Source of the DNA: Bradyrhizobium sp. AZCC 2262
GTDB lineage: Bacteria > Pseudomonadota > Alphaproteobacteria > Rhizobiales > Xanthobacteraceae
Assembly (NCBI RefSeq): GCF_036924535.1
Contig: NZ_JAZHRT010000001.1
Coordinates: 5,332,001-5,396,000, forward strand
Length of the DNA stretch: 64,000 bases
Direction: 5' to 3'
Shown: piece after piece, positions 7,987 through 16,430 of the stretch
How the letters are laid out: the number at the start of each line of letters is the position of its first letter
Position numbering within the stretch: position 1 is the stretch's first letter
Notes under the pieces: model-generated
What the model was told of the DNA's origin: nothing
What the model saw: only the letters and a program-made list of their open reading frames with translations
Databases searched by the model: none
Program-made: the position numbers and the translations under genes

Positions 7987-9202
7987 TTACGAAAACGCCT
8001 GAATGCCCGTGATCGCCCGGCCCAGGATCAGGGCGTGGACGTCGTGGGTGCCTTCATAGGTGTTCACGGTTTCCAGATTCGCGGTGTGGCGCATCACATG
8101 GTACTCGATCTGGATGCCGTTGCCGCCGTGCATGTCGCGGGACACCCGGGCGATATCGAGCGCCTTGCCGCAATTGTTGCGCTTGACGATCGAGATCATC
8201 TCGGGCGCCATCTTGCCTTCGTCCATCAGGCGGCCGACGCGCAATGAGGCCTGCAGGCCCAGCGCGATTTCGGTCTCCATGTCGGCGAGCTTCTTCTGCA
8301 CCAGTTGGGTTGCCGCCAGCGGCCGGCCGAACTGCTTGCGGTCGAGCGTGTACTGGCGGGCGCGGTGCATGCAGTCCTCGGCGGCGCCCATCGCGCCCCA
8401 GGAAATGCCGTAGCGGGCGCGGTTGAGGCAGCCGAACGGACCCTTCAGGCCCGATACGTTGGGCAACAGCGCGTCTTCCGGCCACTACCACGCCGTCCAT
8501 CACGATCTCGCCGGTGATCGAGGCGCGCAGGGACAGCTTGCCGCCGATCTTCGGCGCCGACAGGCCCTTCATGCCCTTCTCGAGAATGAAGCCGCGGATC
8601 TGGTTGTCATGCGCGGCGGACTTCGCCCACACCACGAAGACGTCGGCGATCGGGGCGTTGGAAATCCACATCTTGCTGCCGGTCAGCTTGTAGCCGTCGG
8701 AGACCTTCTCGGCGCGGGTCTTCATGCCGTTGGGGTCGGAGCCGGCATCCGGCTCGGTCAGACCGAAGCAGCCGACCCACTCGCCGGTGGCGAGCTTGGG
8801 CAGGTATTTCTTGCGCTGGGTTTCGTCGCCATAGGCGTAGATCGGATACATCACCAGCGACGACTGCACCGAGTTCATCGAGCGATAGCCGCTATCGACG
8901 CGCTCGATCTCGCGCGCCACGAGGCCATAGGCAACGTAGCTCGCGTTGGCGCAGCCATACTCCTCCGGCAGCGTGATACCGATCAGACCGAGTTCGCCCA
9001 TCTCGTTGAAGATCTCGCGGTCGGTCTTCTCTTCGAGATAGGCCTTGACGATGCGCGGCAACAGCTTGTCCTGCGCGTAGGCGCGCGCGGTGTCGCGGAT
9101 CATGCGTTCGTCTTCGGTGAGCTGCTCGTCGAGCAGGAACGGATCGTCCCACTGGAAAGAAGCCGCCGCCGGCTTGTCCTTGGCTTGAGGGCGCACGCTC
9201 AT
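7987..9202 (-). pseudogene. gcdH: Glutaryl-CoA dehydrogenase / acyl-CoA dehydrogenase, broken by a +1 frameshift
   Basis: Read through the shift, the protein of about 404 residues is a flavin acyl-CoA dehydrogenase of the glutaryl-CoA dehydrogenase group, which converts glutaryl-CoA to crotonyl-CoA in lysine/tryptophan and aromatic breakdown. The first frame (start 9202) runs through [14 protein letters not shown] and EIVMDGVVV. One extra G/C base at about 8482-8483 then shifts the frame, and the second frame carries [14 protein letters not shown] to the end, including TYEGTHDVH with the expected catalytic glutamate. Removing one base of the CC at 8482-8483 restores the family sequence exactly through this joint. 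Everything else looks intact, so a sequencing error or a very recent mutation is likely. Confidence 0.88.
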
Positions 9203-9287
9203 GAAAATCCCTTTCGCATCACAGTCCTCATGGAAATTGTCGACAAAATAATGCGCTATCGGCAGAAGCGCAAATGGATTGGGTGAT

Positions 9288-9370
9288 CGTCATTCCGGGA
9301 TGGTGCGCAAGCACCAGACCCGGAATCTCGAGATTCCGGGTTCGATGCTGCGCATCGCCCCGGAATGACG
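9288..9370. repeat. CGTCATTCCGGGG palindromic repeat, copy 2
   Basis: The element starts CGTCATTCCGGGA and ends CCCCGGAATGACG, with a central GGAATCTCGAGATTCC palindrome. It lies between the gcdH start and the 3' end of ribB. It is the shortest of the three copies. Confidence 0.75.
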
Positions 9371-9375
9371 GTGAT

Positions 9376-10452
9376 CTATCCCTCCAACTTTTCGTTGGAG
9401 ACGATCTCGATGCCGAAACCGGACAGTCCCTTGTAGTCGTGCACCGACGACGTGAGGTTGACGATCGAGGTGATGCCGAGATCGCGCAGGATCTGGGCGC
9501 CGACGCCGACTTCACGCCATTGCCGATTGCGATCGGCCTCCGCGGTTTTCTGTTCGCCGACCGGCTCGACGGGAACTCCGGCGGCGCCGTCGCGCAGATA
9601 GACCAGCACGCCGCGGCCGGCCTTGTGAAAATGGTTCAGCACGATCTGCATGCGCGCCTGGCCGGTGAAGAGATCCTTGACGATGTTCGGCTTGTGCAGC
9701 CGCGTCAGCACGTTCTTGCCGTCGCCGATGCCGTTATAGACGAAGGCGGCATGCGCAATCTCGTCGAATGGCGAGCGATAGGCATAGCCCTGCAGCGGCC
9801 CGATCGGGCTGTCGGTGGTAAAGGTCGCAACCCGCTCGATCAACTTCTCGCGCGCCTGGCGGTAGGCGATCATGTCAGCGATCGTGACGTGCTTGAGCTT
9901 GTGGGTGGCGGCGAAGCGCGCGACCTGCTCGCCCTTCATCACGGTGCCGTCATCGTTCATCAACTCGGAGATGACGCCGACCGGCGGAAGCCCTGAGAGC
10001 TTGCAGAGGTCGACCGCCGCCTCGGTGTGGCCGGAGCGCAAGAGCACGCCGCCGTCGCGGGCGATCAGCGGGAAGATGTGGCCGGGCCGGGCAAAGTCGT
10101 TGGCGCCGGCATTGGGATTGGCGAGCGCGCGGCAGCACGAGGCGCGTTCGTCCGCCGAAATGCCGGTGCCGCCATCGGGCTTGTAGTCGATCGAAACGGT
10201 AAAGGCGGTGGTGTGGTTGGATTCGTTATGCGCCACCATCGGATCGAGCCGCAGCCGGCGGGCGTCGTCGGTGGTGATCGGCGCGCAGACGATGCCGGAG
10301 GTGTGGCGGATGATGAACGCCATCTTCTCCGCCGTGCAGAGCGAAGCCGCGACGATCAAATCGCCCTCGCCCTCGCGGTCGTCATCGTCGGTGACGACGA
10401 CGAGTTCACCCTTGGCAAAGGCTTGCAGAACTTCCTGGATGGTATCGGCCAT
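9376..10452 (-). CDS. ribB: 3,4-dihydroxy-2-butanone 4-phosphate synthase with a degenerate GTP cyclohydrolase II-like domain (RibBX type)
   Basis: The N-terminal domain (about residues 1-200) is a RibB enzyme, which makes the four-carbon precursor of riboflavin from ribulose 5-phosphate; DREGEGDL and RSGHTEAA carry the acidic and histidine active-site residues. The C-terminal domain (about 205-358) has the fold context of RibA, but the zinc-binding cysteines of true GTP cyclohydrolase II are missing. Where a zinc motif would be, the sequence reads KDLFTGQARMQIVLNHFHK. This matches the published RibBX variant of Proteobacteria, so only ribB activity is expected and ribA must be elsewhere. No FMN riboswitch was recognised upstream. 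Confidence 0.92.
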   Translation of the reverse strand: MADTIQEVLQAFAKGELVVVTDDDDREGEGDLIVAASLCTAEKMAFIIRHTSGIVCAPITTDDARRLRLDPMVAHNESNHTTAFTVSIDYKPDGGTGISADERASCCRALANPNAGANDFARPGHIFPLIARDGGVLLRSGHTEAAVDLCKLSGLPPVGVISELMNDDGTVMKGEQVARFAATHKLKHVTIADMIAYRQAREKLIERVATFTTDSPIGPLQGYAYRSPFDEIAHAAFVYNGIGDGKNVLTRLHKPNIVKDLFTGQARMQIVLNHFHKAGRGVLVYLRDGAAGVPVEPVGEQKTAEADRNRQWREVGVGAQILRDLGITSIVNLTSSVHDYKGLSGFGIEIVSNEKLEG

Positions 10453-10658
10453 TTTCCCAATATCTCGCTATTTGCAGCCAGTGCATTAGCCGGACTCAAT
10501 GGTCTGCGCCAGCGTCAATACGCAAGGCAGCGCGGCGCCGGCCGGCTTGACGGAAGGCCTGCCACCACGGGCCGGCATGGCAATAATCATTGACGAGGTC
10601 AGGCATCAATCGCCATGGTCATCCCATAAGAAGAAGAAACAGGTGTTGGGGAAGAGAC

Positions 10659-11654
10659 ATGATACGTCTTCCATCGAATTTCCGTCTGATGGCATGGGCC
10701 GGATTGACGCTGTTGGCGGCGGTTGCCGGAGTATCGCAGCCTTCGCGCGCCGCGGATGAGTGGCCGACCCGCGACATCACCTTCTATGTGCCCTACGCGC
10801 CGGGCGGTTCGACCGACCCGATCAGTCGTAAATATGCCGAGCTGCTGGAGAAGCAACTCAAGGTCAAGGTCATCGTCGAGAACAAGCCGGGCGCTTCCGC
10901 GACCATTGGCACCGGCGCGGTGATCCGCGCCGCCCCGGACGGTTATACCATCGGGCTGGGCTCCAGTTCGTCGCTGGCCTACCAGCCGCACGAAATGAAG
11001 GGGCTGGTCTGGAAATCGGCCAACGACTACCAGTCGATCGCAAAGCTGTCGGACCTGCCGGTCATCCTGGCGGTACCTGCGGAGGCTCGATGGAAGACGC
11101 TCGACGACTTTCTCGCGGAGGCGCGCGCCAACCCGCGCAAGCTGAAGGTTTCGGTGTCCGGGCTGCGCTCCGTCAACGACATCGCCATCCAGCAACTCAA
11201 CAAGCTGGCAGGCCTGCGCATCGTCACGGTGCCGTTTACCGGCGGTGGCGGCGAAGCGACGCTGGCGGCGCTGGGCGGCCGCGTCGACGGCACCGCCGGC
11301 TTTGCGCCCGGCATGAAGGGCCAGATCGACGCCGGCAAGCTCCGCGTGCTGGCGGTGTTCCAGGAAGGCAAATACGAGCTGCTTCCGGATGCCAAGCCGA
11401 TCGGTGAGACGCCGTGGAAGGACACCTTTCCCGTCGGCTATTACGTGATCGCACCCAACGGCCTGCCGAAGCCGGTGCTCGAAAAGCTGCTCGCCGTCTC
11501 GAAAGTCATCGTCGAGAGCGAGGAGTTCAAGAGTTTCCTGCGGACCAACGGCTACACCTGGGATCCGAAGCTCGGTGACGACATGAAAAAGGAACTGGCC
11601 GGCTATGACAGCAAGTTCCGCGACGTCATCAAGTTCCTGGACGACGACAAGTGA
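10659..11654 (+). CDS. tctC: Tripartite tricarboxylate transporter substrate-binding protein (Bug family)
   Basis: This 331-residue periplasmic protein captures an organic acid for the TctAB permease encoded next. A signal peptide ends near SRAADE, and the Bug signature follows: VPYAPGGSTD near the mature N-terminus and a phosphate/carboxylate-binding GAVIRAAPDGYT segment. ATG 10659 is chosen over an upstream in-frame ATG at 10590 because it follows GGGGAAGA and begins the signal peptide directly. It is the first gene of tctC-tctB-tctA and overlaps tctB by four bases (GTGA). The substrate cannot be inferred. Confidence 0.93.
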   Translation: MIRLPSNFRLMAWAGLTLLAAVAGVSQPSRAADEWPTRDITFYVPYAPGGSTDPISRKYAELLEKQLKVKVIVENKPGASATIGTGAVIRAAPDGYTIGLGSSSSLAYQPHEMKGLVWKSANDYQSIAKLSDLPVILAVPAEARWKTLDDFLAEARANPRKLKVSVSGLRSVNDIAIQQLNKLAGLRIVTVPFTGGGGEATLAALGGRVDGTAGFAPGMKGQIDAGKLRVLAVFQEGKYELLPDAKPIGETPWKDTFPVGYYVIAPNGLPKPVLEKLLAVSKVIVESEEFKSFLRTNGYTWDPKLGDDMKKELAGYDSKFRDVIKFLDDDK

Positions 11655-12157
11655 TATCAGCGCGGAGTTTCTCGCTTGTCTCAGCGCGGCGGATCACCGC
11701 CCTGCTCGCGCTGCTGCTGTCGGCTTTCTACGTGACGAACGCCTGGCAGACGCTATCGGTCGGGCGATGGCACAAGCCGGGGGCGGCGATCTTTCCCATC
11801 GCGCTTGGCGCGCTGCTGGCGGTCTCGGGGCTGTCGGTGCTGCTCGAACGACGTGGCGGCGGCGACGGGCCGATGCCGGCGACCTTCACGCTGCCGGCCG
11901 GCAGCGATCTTCGCCGGCTGCTCCTGCTGCTCGCCGCGTTCGCGCTCTACTTCCTCGTGATGCCGGTCATCGGCAACATGGTTGCCTCCGCGCTGTTCCT
12001 GTTCGCCAGCATGTGGCTGCTGTCGGATGATCCCACCCGATCGCTGCTGCGGCTTGCGATCTACGCCATCGCGATTGCGCTGAGCTTCGAATGGTTCTTC
12101 GTCCGGCTTCTGAAAGTGCAGATGCCCGGGGGCGTGTTCCGGCAATGGTTGTTTTGA
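11651..12157 (+). CDS. tctB: Tripartite tricarboxylate transporter small permease subunit TctB
   Basis: This 168-residue protein has four predicted membrane helices (about residues 12-32, 42-62, 85-105 and 110-150, the last region being a pair), the usual architecture of TctB. It starts at GTG 11651 and overlaps the tctC stop codon by four bases, which implies coupled translation. A palindromic repeat of about 100 bases separates it from tctA. Confidence 0.88.
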   Translation: MISARSFSLVSARRITALLALLLSAFYVTNAWQTLSVGRWHKPGAAIFPIALGALLAVSGLSVLLERRGGGDGPMPATFTLPAGSDLRRLLLLLAAFALYFLVMPVIGNMVASALFLFASMWLLSDDPTRSLLRLAIYAIAIALSFEWFFVRLLKVQMPGGVFRQWLF

Positions 12158-12163
12158 CACCCC

Positions 12164-12267
12164 CGTCATTCCGGGGCGCATCGAAGATGCGAACCTCAGA
12201 TGTGCAATTGCACATCGGGGAATCTCGAGATTCCGGGTTCGACGCTGCGCGTCGCCCCGGAATGACG
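12164..12267. repeat. CGTCATTCCGGGG palindromic repeat, copy 3, inside the tct operon
   Basis: The element starts CGTCATTCCGGGG and ends CCCCGGAATGACG. It has an extra inner palindrome, GATGTGCAATTGCACATC, that the other two copies lack. It lies between tctB and tctA, seven bases after the tctB stop, so it is transcribed within the operon and could affect expression of the downstream gene. Confidence 0.78.
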
Positions 12268-12280
12268 GGAGGAGAATGAA

Positions 12281-13798
12281 ATGAATTCCCTCCAGGGCCT
12301 GCTGTATGGATTGAGCGTTGCGGCCACGCCTGCGAATTTGCTGGCGGCCTTCGTCGGCGCGTTCGCAGGGACCGCGATCGGCGTGCTGCCCGGCCTCGGC
12401 CCGGTCGCCGGCGTCGCCCTGATCCTGCCGCTGACCTTCTCGCTCGACCCGACCGCCGGCCTGATCATGATGGCCGGAATCTTCTACGGCTCGATGTATG
12501 GCGGCTCGACCACGGCGATCCTGCTCAACATCCCCGGCGAATCCGCCTCCGTCGTCACCGCGATCGACGGCTATCAGCTCGCCAAAAAAGGCCGTGCCGG
12601 CGCGACGCTGACCATCGTCGCCGTCGGCTCCTTTGTCGGCGGCACGCTCGCCGTCATCGGCGTCATGATGTTCTCTTCGTATCTCGCCCAGGTCGCGATC
12701 CTGTTCGGGCCGGCGGAATTTTTCGCGCTCACCGCGGGCGGGCTGATCGTGATGTCGCGGATATCGGGCGGTACGCTTGCATCCGCCCTGCTGCCGATGA
12801 CGATCGGCTTGATGCTGGGGACCATCGGCCAGGAAGCGGTGACCGGCGAGACGCGCTTCACGTTTGGAATTCCCGATCTTGCCGAAGGCGTCTCGCTGGT
12901 GCCCGTCGTGGTCGGGCTTTATGGCTTTGCCGAACTGATGCTGCTGGTCGAAGACCGGGTGCATGCCGCGAACAAGCCCCAGTCGGTCAAGATGCGCGAG
13001 CTGCTGCCGACACGCACCGAATGGAAGCGCGCGGTGCCGTCATGGCTGCGCGGGACGTTCCTCGGTTTCCTGTTCGGCCTGGTGCCGGGACCCGCGGCGA
13101 CGCTGGCCTCGTTCGCCTCCTACCGGCTGGAAAAGGCGACCTCGAAATACGGGAGCGAAATCGGCAGCGGCGCCATCGAAGGCGTCGCCGGCCCGGAAGC
13201 CGCCAACAATTCGGCCGCCACCGCCTCGCTGGTGCCGCTGCTCGCGCTCGGCATTCCCTTTACGCCGATTGCGGCGCTGATGATCTCGGCCATGCTGGTG
13301 CAGGGCATCCAGCCCGGGCCGCTGTTGATCACCCAGCACCCGGAAATCTTCTGGGGCCTGATCGCCTCGGCCTATATCGGCAATGTCATGCTGCTGGCGC
13401 TGAATATTCCGATGGTCGGCGTCTGGGTCAGCCTGCTGCGGATTCCGCACTATCTGTTCATTCCGCTGCTGCTGGTGCTGTCCGTGATCGGCACCTACAG
13501 CGTTCGCAACAGCATCTTCGACGTCTGGGTGCTGCTCGCCGCCCGCGTCCTCGGCTATTTCTTCAACAAGATGAAGTTCCAGCTCGCGCCGCTGGTGGTC
13601 GGCCTCATCCTGGGACCCAACATCGAGAAGCACTTTCGCGAGGCGCTGTTCCTGAGCCAGGGCGATCCCTGGATCTATGTCGACAGCCCGATCGCGGTCG
13701 CGATCTGGCTGTTGGTCGCCGCGATCCTGATCGCCGGCCTCATCGCCCGCCGCCGCGCGGCGTTTGCCGACGCCATGGCGCAGGAAAGCAGTTTGTGA
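12281..13798 (+). CDS. tctA: Tripartite tricarboxylate transporter large permease TctA
   Basis: This 505-residue integral membrane protein is the large TctA permease. It has about 11-12 hydrophobic segments and the family motifs GVLPGLGPVAGVALILPLTF near residue 30 and MYGGSTTAILLNIPGES near residue 72, plus a second related GLVPGPAATLASF segment near residue 266. With TctB it takes up an organic acid delivered by a Bug protein, probably driven by the ion gradient. The start at 12281 follows a good GGGAGGAG site, so it can be translated independently of tctB across the repeat. Confidence 0.95.
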   Translation: MNSLQGLLYGLSVAATPANLLAAFVGAFAGTAIGVLPGLGPVAGVALILPLTFSLDPTAGLIMMAGIFYGSMYGGSTTAILLNIPGESASVVTAIDGYQLAKKGRAGATLTIVAVGSFVGGTLAVIGVMMFSSYLAQVAILFGPAEFFALTAGGLIVMSRISGGTLASALLPMTIGLMLGTIGQEAVTGETRFTFGIPDLAEGVSLVPVVVGLYGFAELMLLVEDRVHAANKPQSVKMRELLPTRTEWKRAVPSWLRGTFLGFLFGLVPGPAATLASFASYRLEKATSKYGSEIGSGAIEGVAGPEAANNSAATASLVPLLALGIPFTPIAALMISAMLVQGIQPGPLLITQHPEIFWGLIASAYIGNVMLLALNIPMVGVWVSLLRIPHYLFIPLLLVLSVIGTYSVRNSIFDVWVLLAARVLGYFFNKMKFQLAPLVVGLILGPNIEKHFREALFLSQGDPWIYVDSPIAVAIWLLVAAILIAGLIARRRAAFADAMAQESSL

Positions 13799-13839
13799 GG
13801 TCTTGCGCTTGATGATCGAGTAGGAGTTCGCGCTCCCAA

Positions 13840-13977
13840 CCTCGCCCCGCTTGCGGGGAGAGGTCGGATTGCATCGCAGATGCAATCCGGGTGAGGGGGT
13901 ACAGGTGCTTCAACTGACACTGCCATCGCGGAAGCGCCCCTCACCCCTACCCTCTCCCCGCAAGAGCGGGGCGAGGG
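13840..13977. repeat. CCTCGCCCCGC palindromic repeat
   Basis: The left end reads CCTCGCCCCGCTTGCGGGGAG and the right end CTCCCCGCAAGAGCGGGGCGAGG. Inner arms GGGTGAGGGG and CCCCTCACCCC and a GATTGCATC/GATGCAATC stem are also present. The element lies between the convergent tctA and antiporter genes and may serve as their shared transcription end. Confidence 0.7.
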
Positions 13978-14023
13978 AGAAGCCAGCACCTTCGCTTTCC
14001 ACTCAATGTGTACGAGCCCGGGA

Positions 14024-15751
14024 CTACGGCAGCACCTCGCGGCGCTCGCTGAGCAGCGCGTCGGTTTCGGCGCGCTTGTCTTCCAGGAGCCCGGCCTGGG
14101 CCGCCTCGATCACCCTGTAGAGCTCGTCGGCGTCGCTGAGCCGGGTCACCGTCACGTAGTCGGCCCCCGCCTCGTAGAGATCGTCGACTTCGGCCAGGAT
14201 CTCCGCGGTCGCGACGATCTTGGCGGTCGGGTTCAGCGAGCGGACATGCCGGACCAGCTTTTCGTTGTCGGCACCCTTCAACAGCGAGTCCGGGATGCTG
14301 AGGATGATCAGCTCGGACTTGCCGACGCCCGCATGCACCAGCGTATCGACGTTGCTGATGTCGCCATAGACCACGTGCATGCCGCGGTCCGTCAAGGTCC
14401 GGAACACCAGCGGATTGAAATCGATCACGGTGATCTGCTCGAGGACCGCAGGACTGCGCCGCTCGATCTCGCTCAACAAGGCGCTGGCGGCGCGGAAGAA
14501 ACCGAGAATGACGATCCGGCGAGCCTCCCCATGCCCGCCCTCGTGGCCGGCGTCGGGGTCATGCTTGTGATCGAGATCGCGCAAGCCGATCCGCTTCAAA
14601 GGACCGATCAGGCCGCGCGTGACCTGGTCGCTGCGGCCCATGACAAAGGTGCTCAGGACCGCCAGCACCACGAAGGCGAACGACGCTGCGCTCGACGTCT
14701 CGGCGCTGATATGGCGCGCGGCAACGCCGGTCTGAATCACGACCAGTGAGAATTCCGAGATCTGCGCCAAATTGATCGCCGGCAGCAGGCTGGCGCGCAG
14801 GCCCTGCTTCATCAGATAGAGCGGCGCGAACGTCGTCACCACGCGGCTGACGACCGTGAAGGCGGCGATCATCAGCGCCAGCCCGATCACCGACGCACCC
14901 GGGATCGGAATCGTCATGCCGAGCGAGACGAAGAACAGCGTGATGAAGAAGTCGCGCAGCGTGGTCACCTTGGCCGTGACGTCGAGCGCATAGGGGAATG
15001 TCGACAGCGAAACGCCCGCCACCAGCGAGCCCATCTCGCGCGACAGATGCAGCTTCTCGGCGATCTCGCCGATCAGGAAGCACCAGGCCAATGCGCCGAG
15101 CAGGATCAGTTCCGGCCGGCGCGCGATCTGGTGAAACAGCCGCGGCAGCACGTAGCGGCTCAGCACCAGCGCGGTCGCCACCAGCACGCCGACCCGGGCG
15201 ATCGAGAGCAGGATCACGCTCACTTGCAGGTTATCGAGGCTCGGCTGCACTGCCAGGAACAGGATCGCAAAAATGTCCTGCAGCACCAGCACGCCGAGCG
15301 TGATCCGTCCGGGCAGCGTGTCGAGCTCGCGCTTCTCGTACAGCACCTTGACGATGATCACCGTGCTCGACAGCGCGCAGGCAACGCAGAGATACAGCGC
15401 GTCGAAGTGGCCGCCGCCCATCGGCAGGCCGATCCCGACGAAGAACAATATCCCGAGCAGGCAGCCGCCGATCAATTGACCGCCCGTGGCAAACAGGATG
15501 ACCTTGCCGGCGCGCACGATCTTCTTCAGGTCGATTTCCAGCCCGATCATGAACAGCATGAAGATCAGGCCGAGTTCGGAGATGACGTTGATCGATTCCT
15601 GGGACTTGACCCAGCCCATGCCGAATGGACCAATGAGGAAGCCGGCGATAAGGTAGGCCAGGATCAGCGGCTGCCGGGAAAAATGCGCCAACAGGCCGAG
15701 CACCCAGGCGAACAGGATGCATAAGGTGATATCGCCAATAAGTTCGTGCAT
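14024..15751 (-). CDS. CPA2-family cation:proton antiporter with RCK domain (YbaL/KefB-like)
   Basis: This 575-residue protein has about 12 membrane helices in a Na+/H+ exchanger domain (residues 5-370). GLIFMLFMIGLEIDLKK and GVLVLQDIFAIL are typical of the CPA2 family. It ends in a cytoplasmic TrkA-N/RCK domain (about 400-550). It probably exchanges K+ or Na+ for protons. The RCK nucleotide-binding loop, normally GxGxxG, reads GFFRAA here, so ligand binding may be altered. ATG 15751 gives MHELI, and the longer in-frame upstream extension has no hydrophobic logic. The DUF3124 gene diverges from it. Confidence 0.9.
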   Translation of the reverse strand: MHELIGDITLCILFAWVLGLLAHFSRQPLILAYLIAGFLIGPFGMGWVKSQESINVISELGLIFMLFMIGLEIDLKKIVRAGKVILFATGGQLIGGCLLGILFFVGIGLPMGGGHFDALYLCVACALSSTVIIVKVLYEKRELDTLPGRITLGVLVLQDIFAILFLAVQPSLDNLQVSVILLSIARVGVLVATALVLSRYVLPRLFHQIARRPELILLGALAWCFLIGEIAEKLHLSREMGSLVAGVSLSTFPYALDVTAKVTTLRDFFITLFFVSLGMTIPIPGASVIGLALMIAAFTVVSRVVTTFAPLYLMKQGLRASLLPAINLAQISEFSLVVIQTGVAARHISAETSSAASFAFVVLAVLSTFVMGRSDQVTRGLIGPLKRIGLRDLDHKHDPDAGHEGGHGEARRIVILGFFRAASALLSEIERRSPAVLEQITVIDFNPLVFRTLTDRGMHVVYGDISNVDTLVHAGVGKSELIILSIPDSLLKGADNEKLVRHVRSLNPTAKIVATAEILAEVDDLYEAGADYVTVTRLSDADELYRVIEAAQAGLLEDKRAETDALLSERREVLP

Positions 15752-15809
15752 AGGTCCGATCTTGCCCCTACCCCAACCTAGAGGTCCCGGCGCGGGGGTC
15801 AAACAAGCA

Positions 15810-16346
15810 ATGTGTCACAGCCATGGAATGGGGGCTTTTCTCGCGATTCTGGCCACACTGTCGATACTGTATTTCCCCGCAGCAGGTGCGCAGACCGGGC
15901 CCATCGAACAGAATTTTGCCGCCTCCCTCACCGCGATGCCCACAGAAAACCTCGCCGTATCCGGCGCATTCTACGTGCCGGTCTATTCCAGCGTCTCGAT
16001 GAGCCAGGGCAAGCTGCGGGCGGACTTTTCGGTCACGCTCAGCGTCCACAACGCGTCCGAAACCCGCCCCCTGGTGTTGAAGCGGATCGCCTATTTCGAC
16101 ACATCAGGCAAGATGGTGGAAGCCTACCTCAAGTCACCGATTGCGCTAAAACCGTTCGCAACCGTCGAAGTCTTCATCGCCGCAAGCGACGTGCGCGGCG
16201 GAACGGGAGCCAATTTCGTGGTCGACTGGGCGGCCACCGGCGAAATCGCCGAACCTGCAGTCGAGGCGCTGATGGTCGGCAGCGTCGGACCCGGGCATTA
16301 TGCCTTCATCAGCCAGGGGCGGCCGATCAGGATCGTCAAGAACTAG
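15810..16346 (+). CDS. DUF3124 domain secreted protein
   Basis: This protein of about 178 residues has a signal peptide ending near GAQTG and a DUF3124 domain (about residues 45-165) that is probably all beta. No catalytic motif is visible and the family has no assigned function. ATG 15810 has a G-rich stretch 11 bases upstream; ATG 15828 is a possible alternative. Whether it is linked to the divergent antiporter is unknown. Confidence 0.75.
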   Translation: MCHSHGMGAFLAILATLSILYFPAAGAQTGPIEQNFAASLTAMPTENLAVSGAFYVPVYSSVSMSQGKLRADFSVTLSVHNASETRPLVLKRIAYFDTSGKMVEAYLKSPIALKPFATVEVFIAASDVRGGTGANFVVDWAATGEIAEPAVEALMVGSVGPGHYAFISQGRPIRIVKN

Positions 16347-16430
16347 CCAGCGAGACCCAGCCTGCAAGAACCAGCCTGCCAGAGAGCCGCACGGCCCTCT
16401 CAACGAAAAACAAAACGGGAGTGAACATCC

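Noticed and set aside
10453..10658. Possible FMN riboswitch between ribB and tctC
   Set aside because: The conserved RFN-element boxes were not found on either strand.
13840..13977. CRISPR-like repeated GC-rich units
   Set aside because: The units are inverted arms of one palindrome, not direct repeats with spacers.
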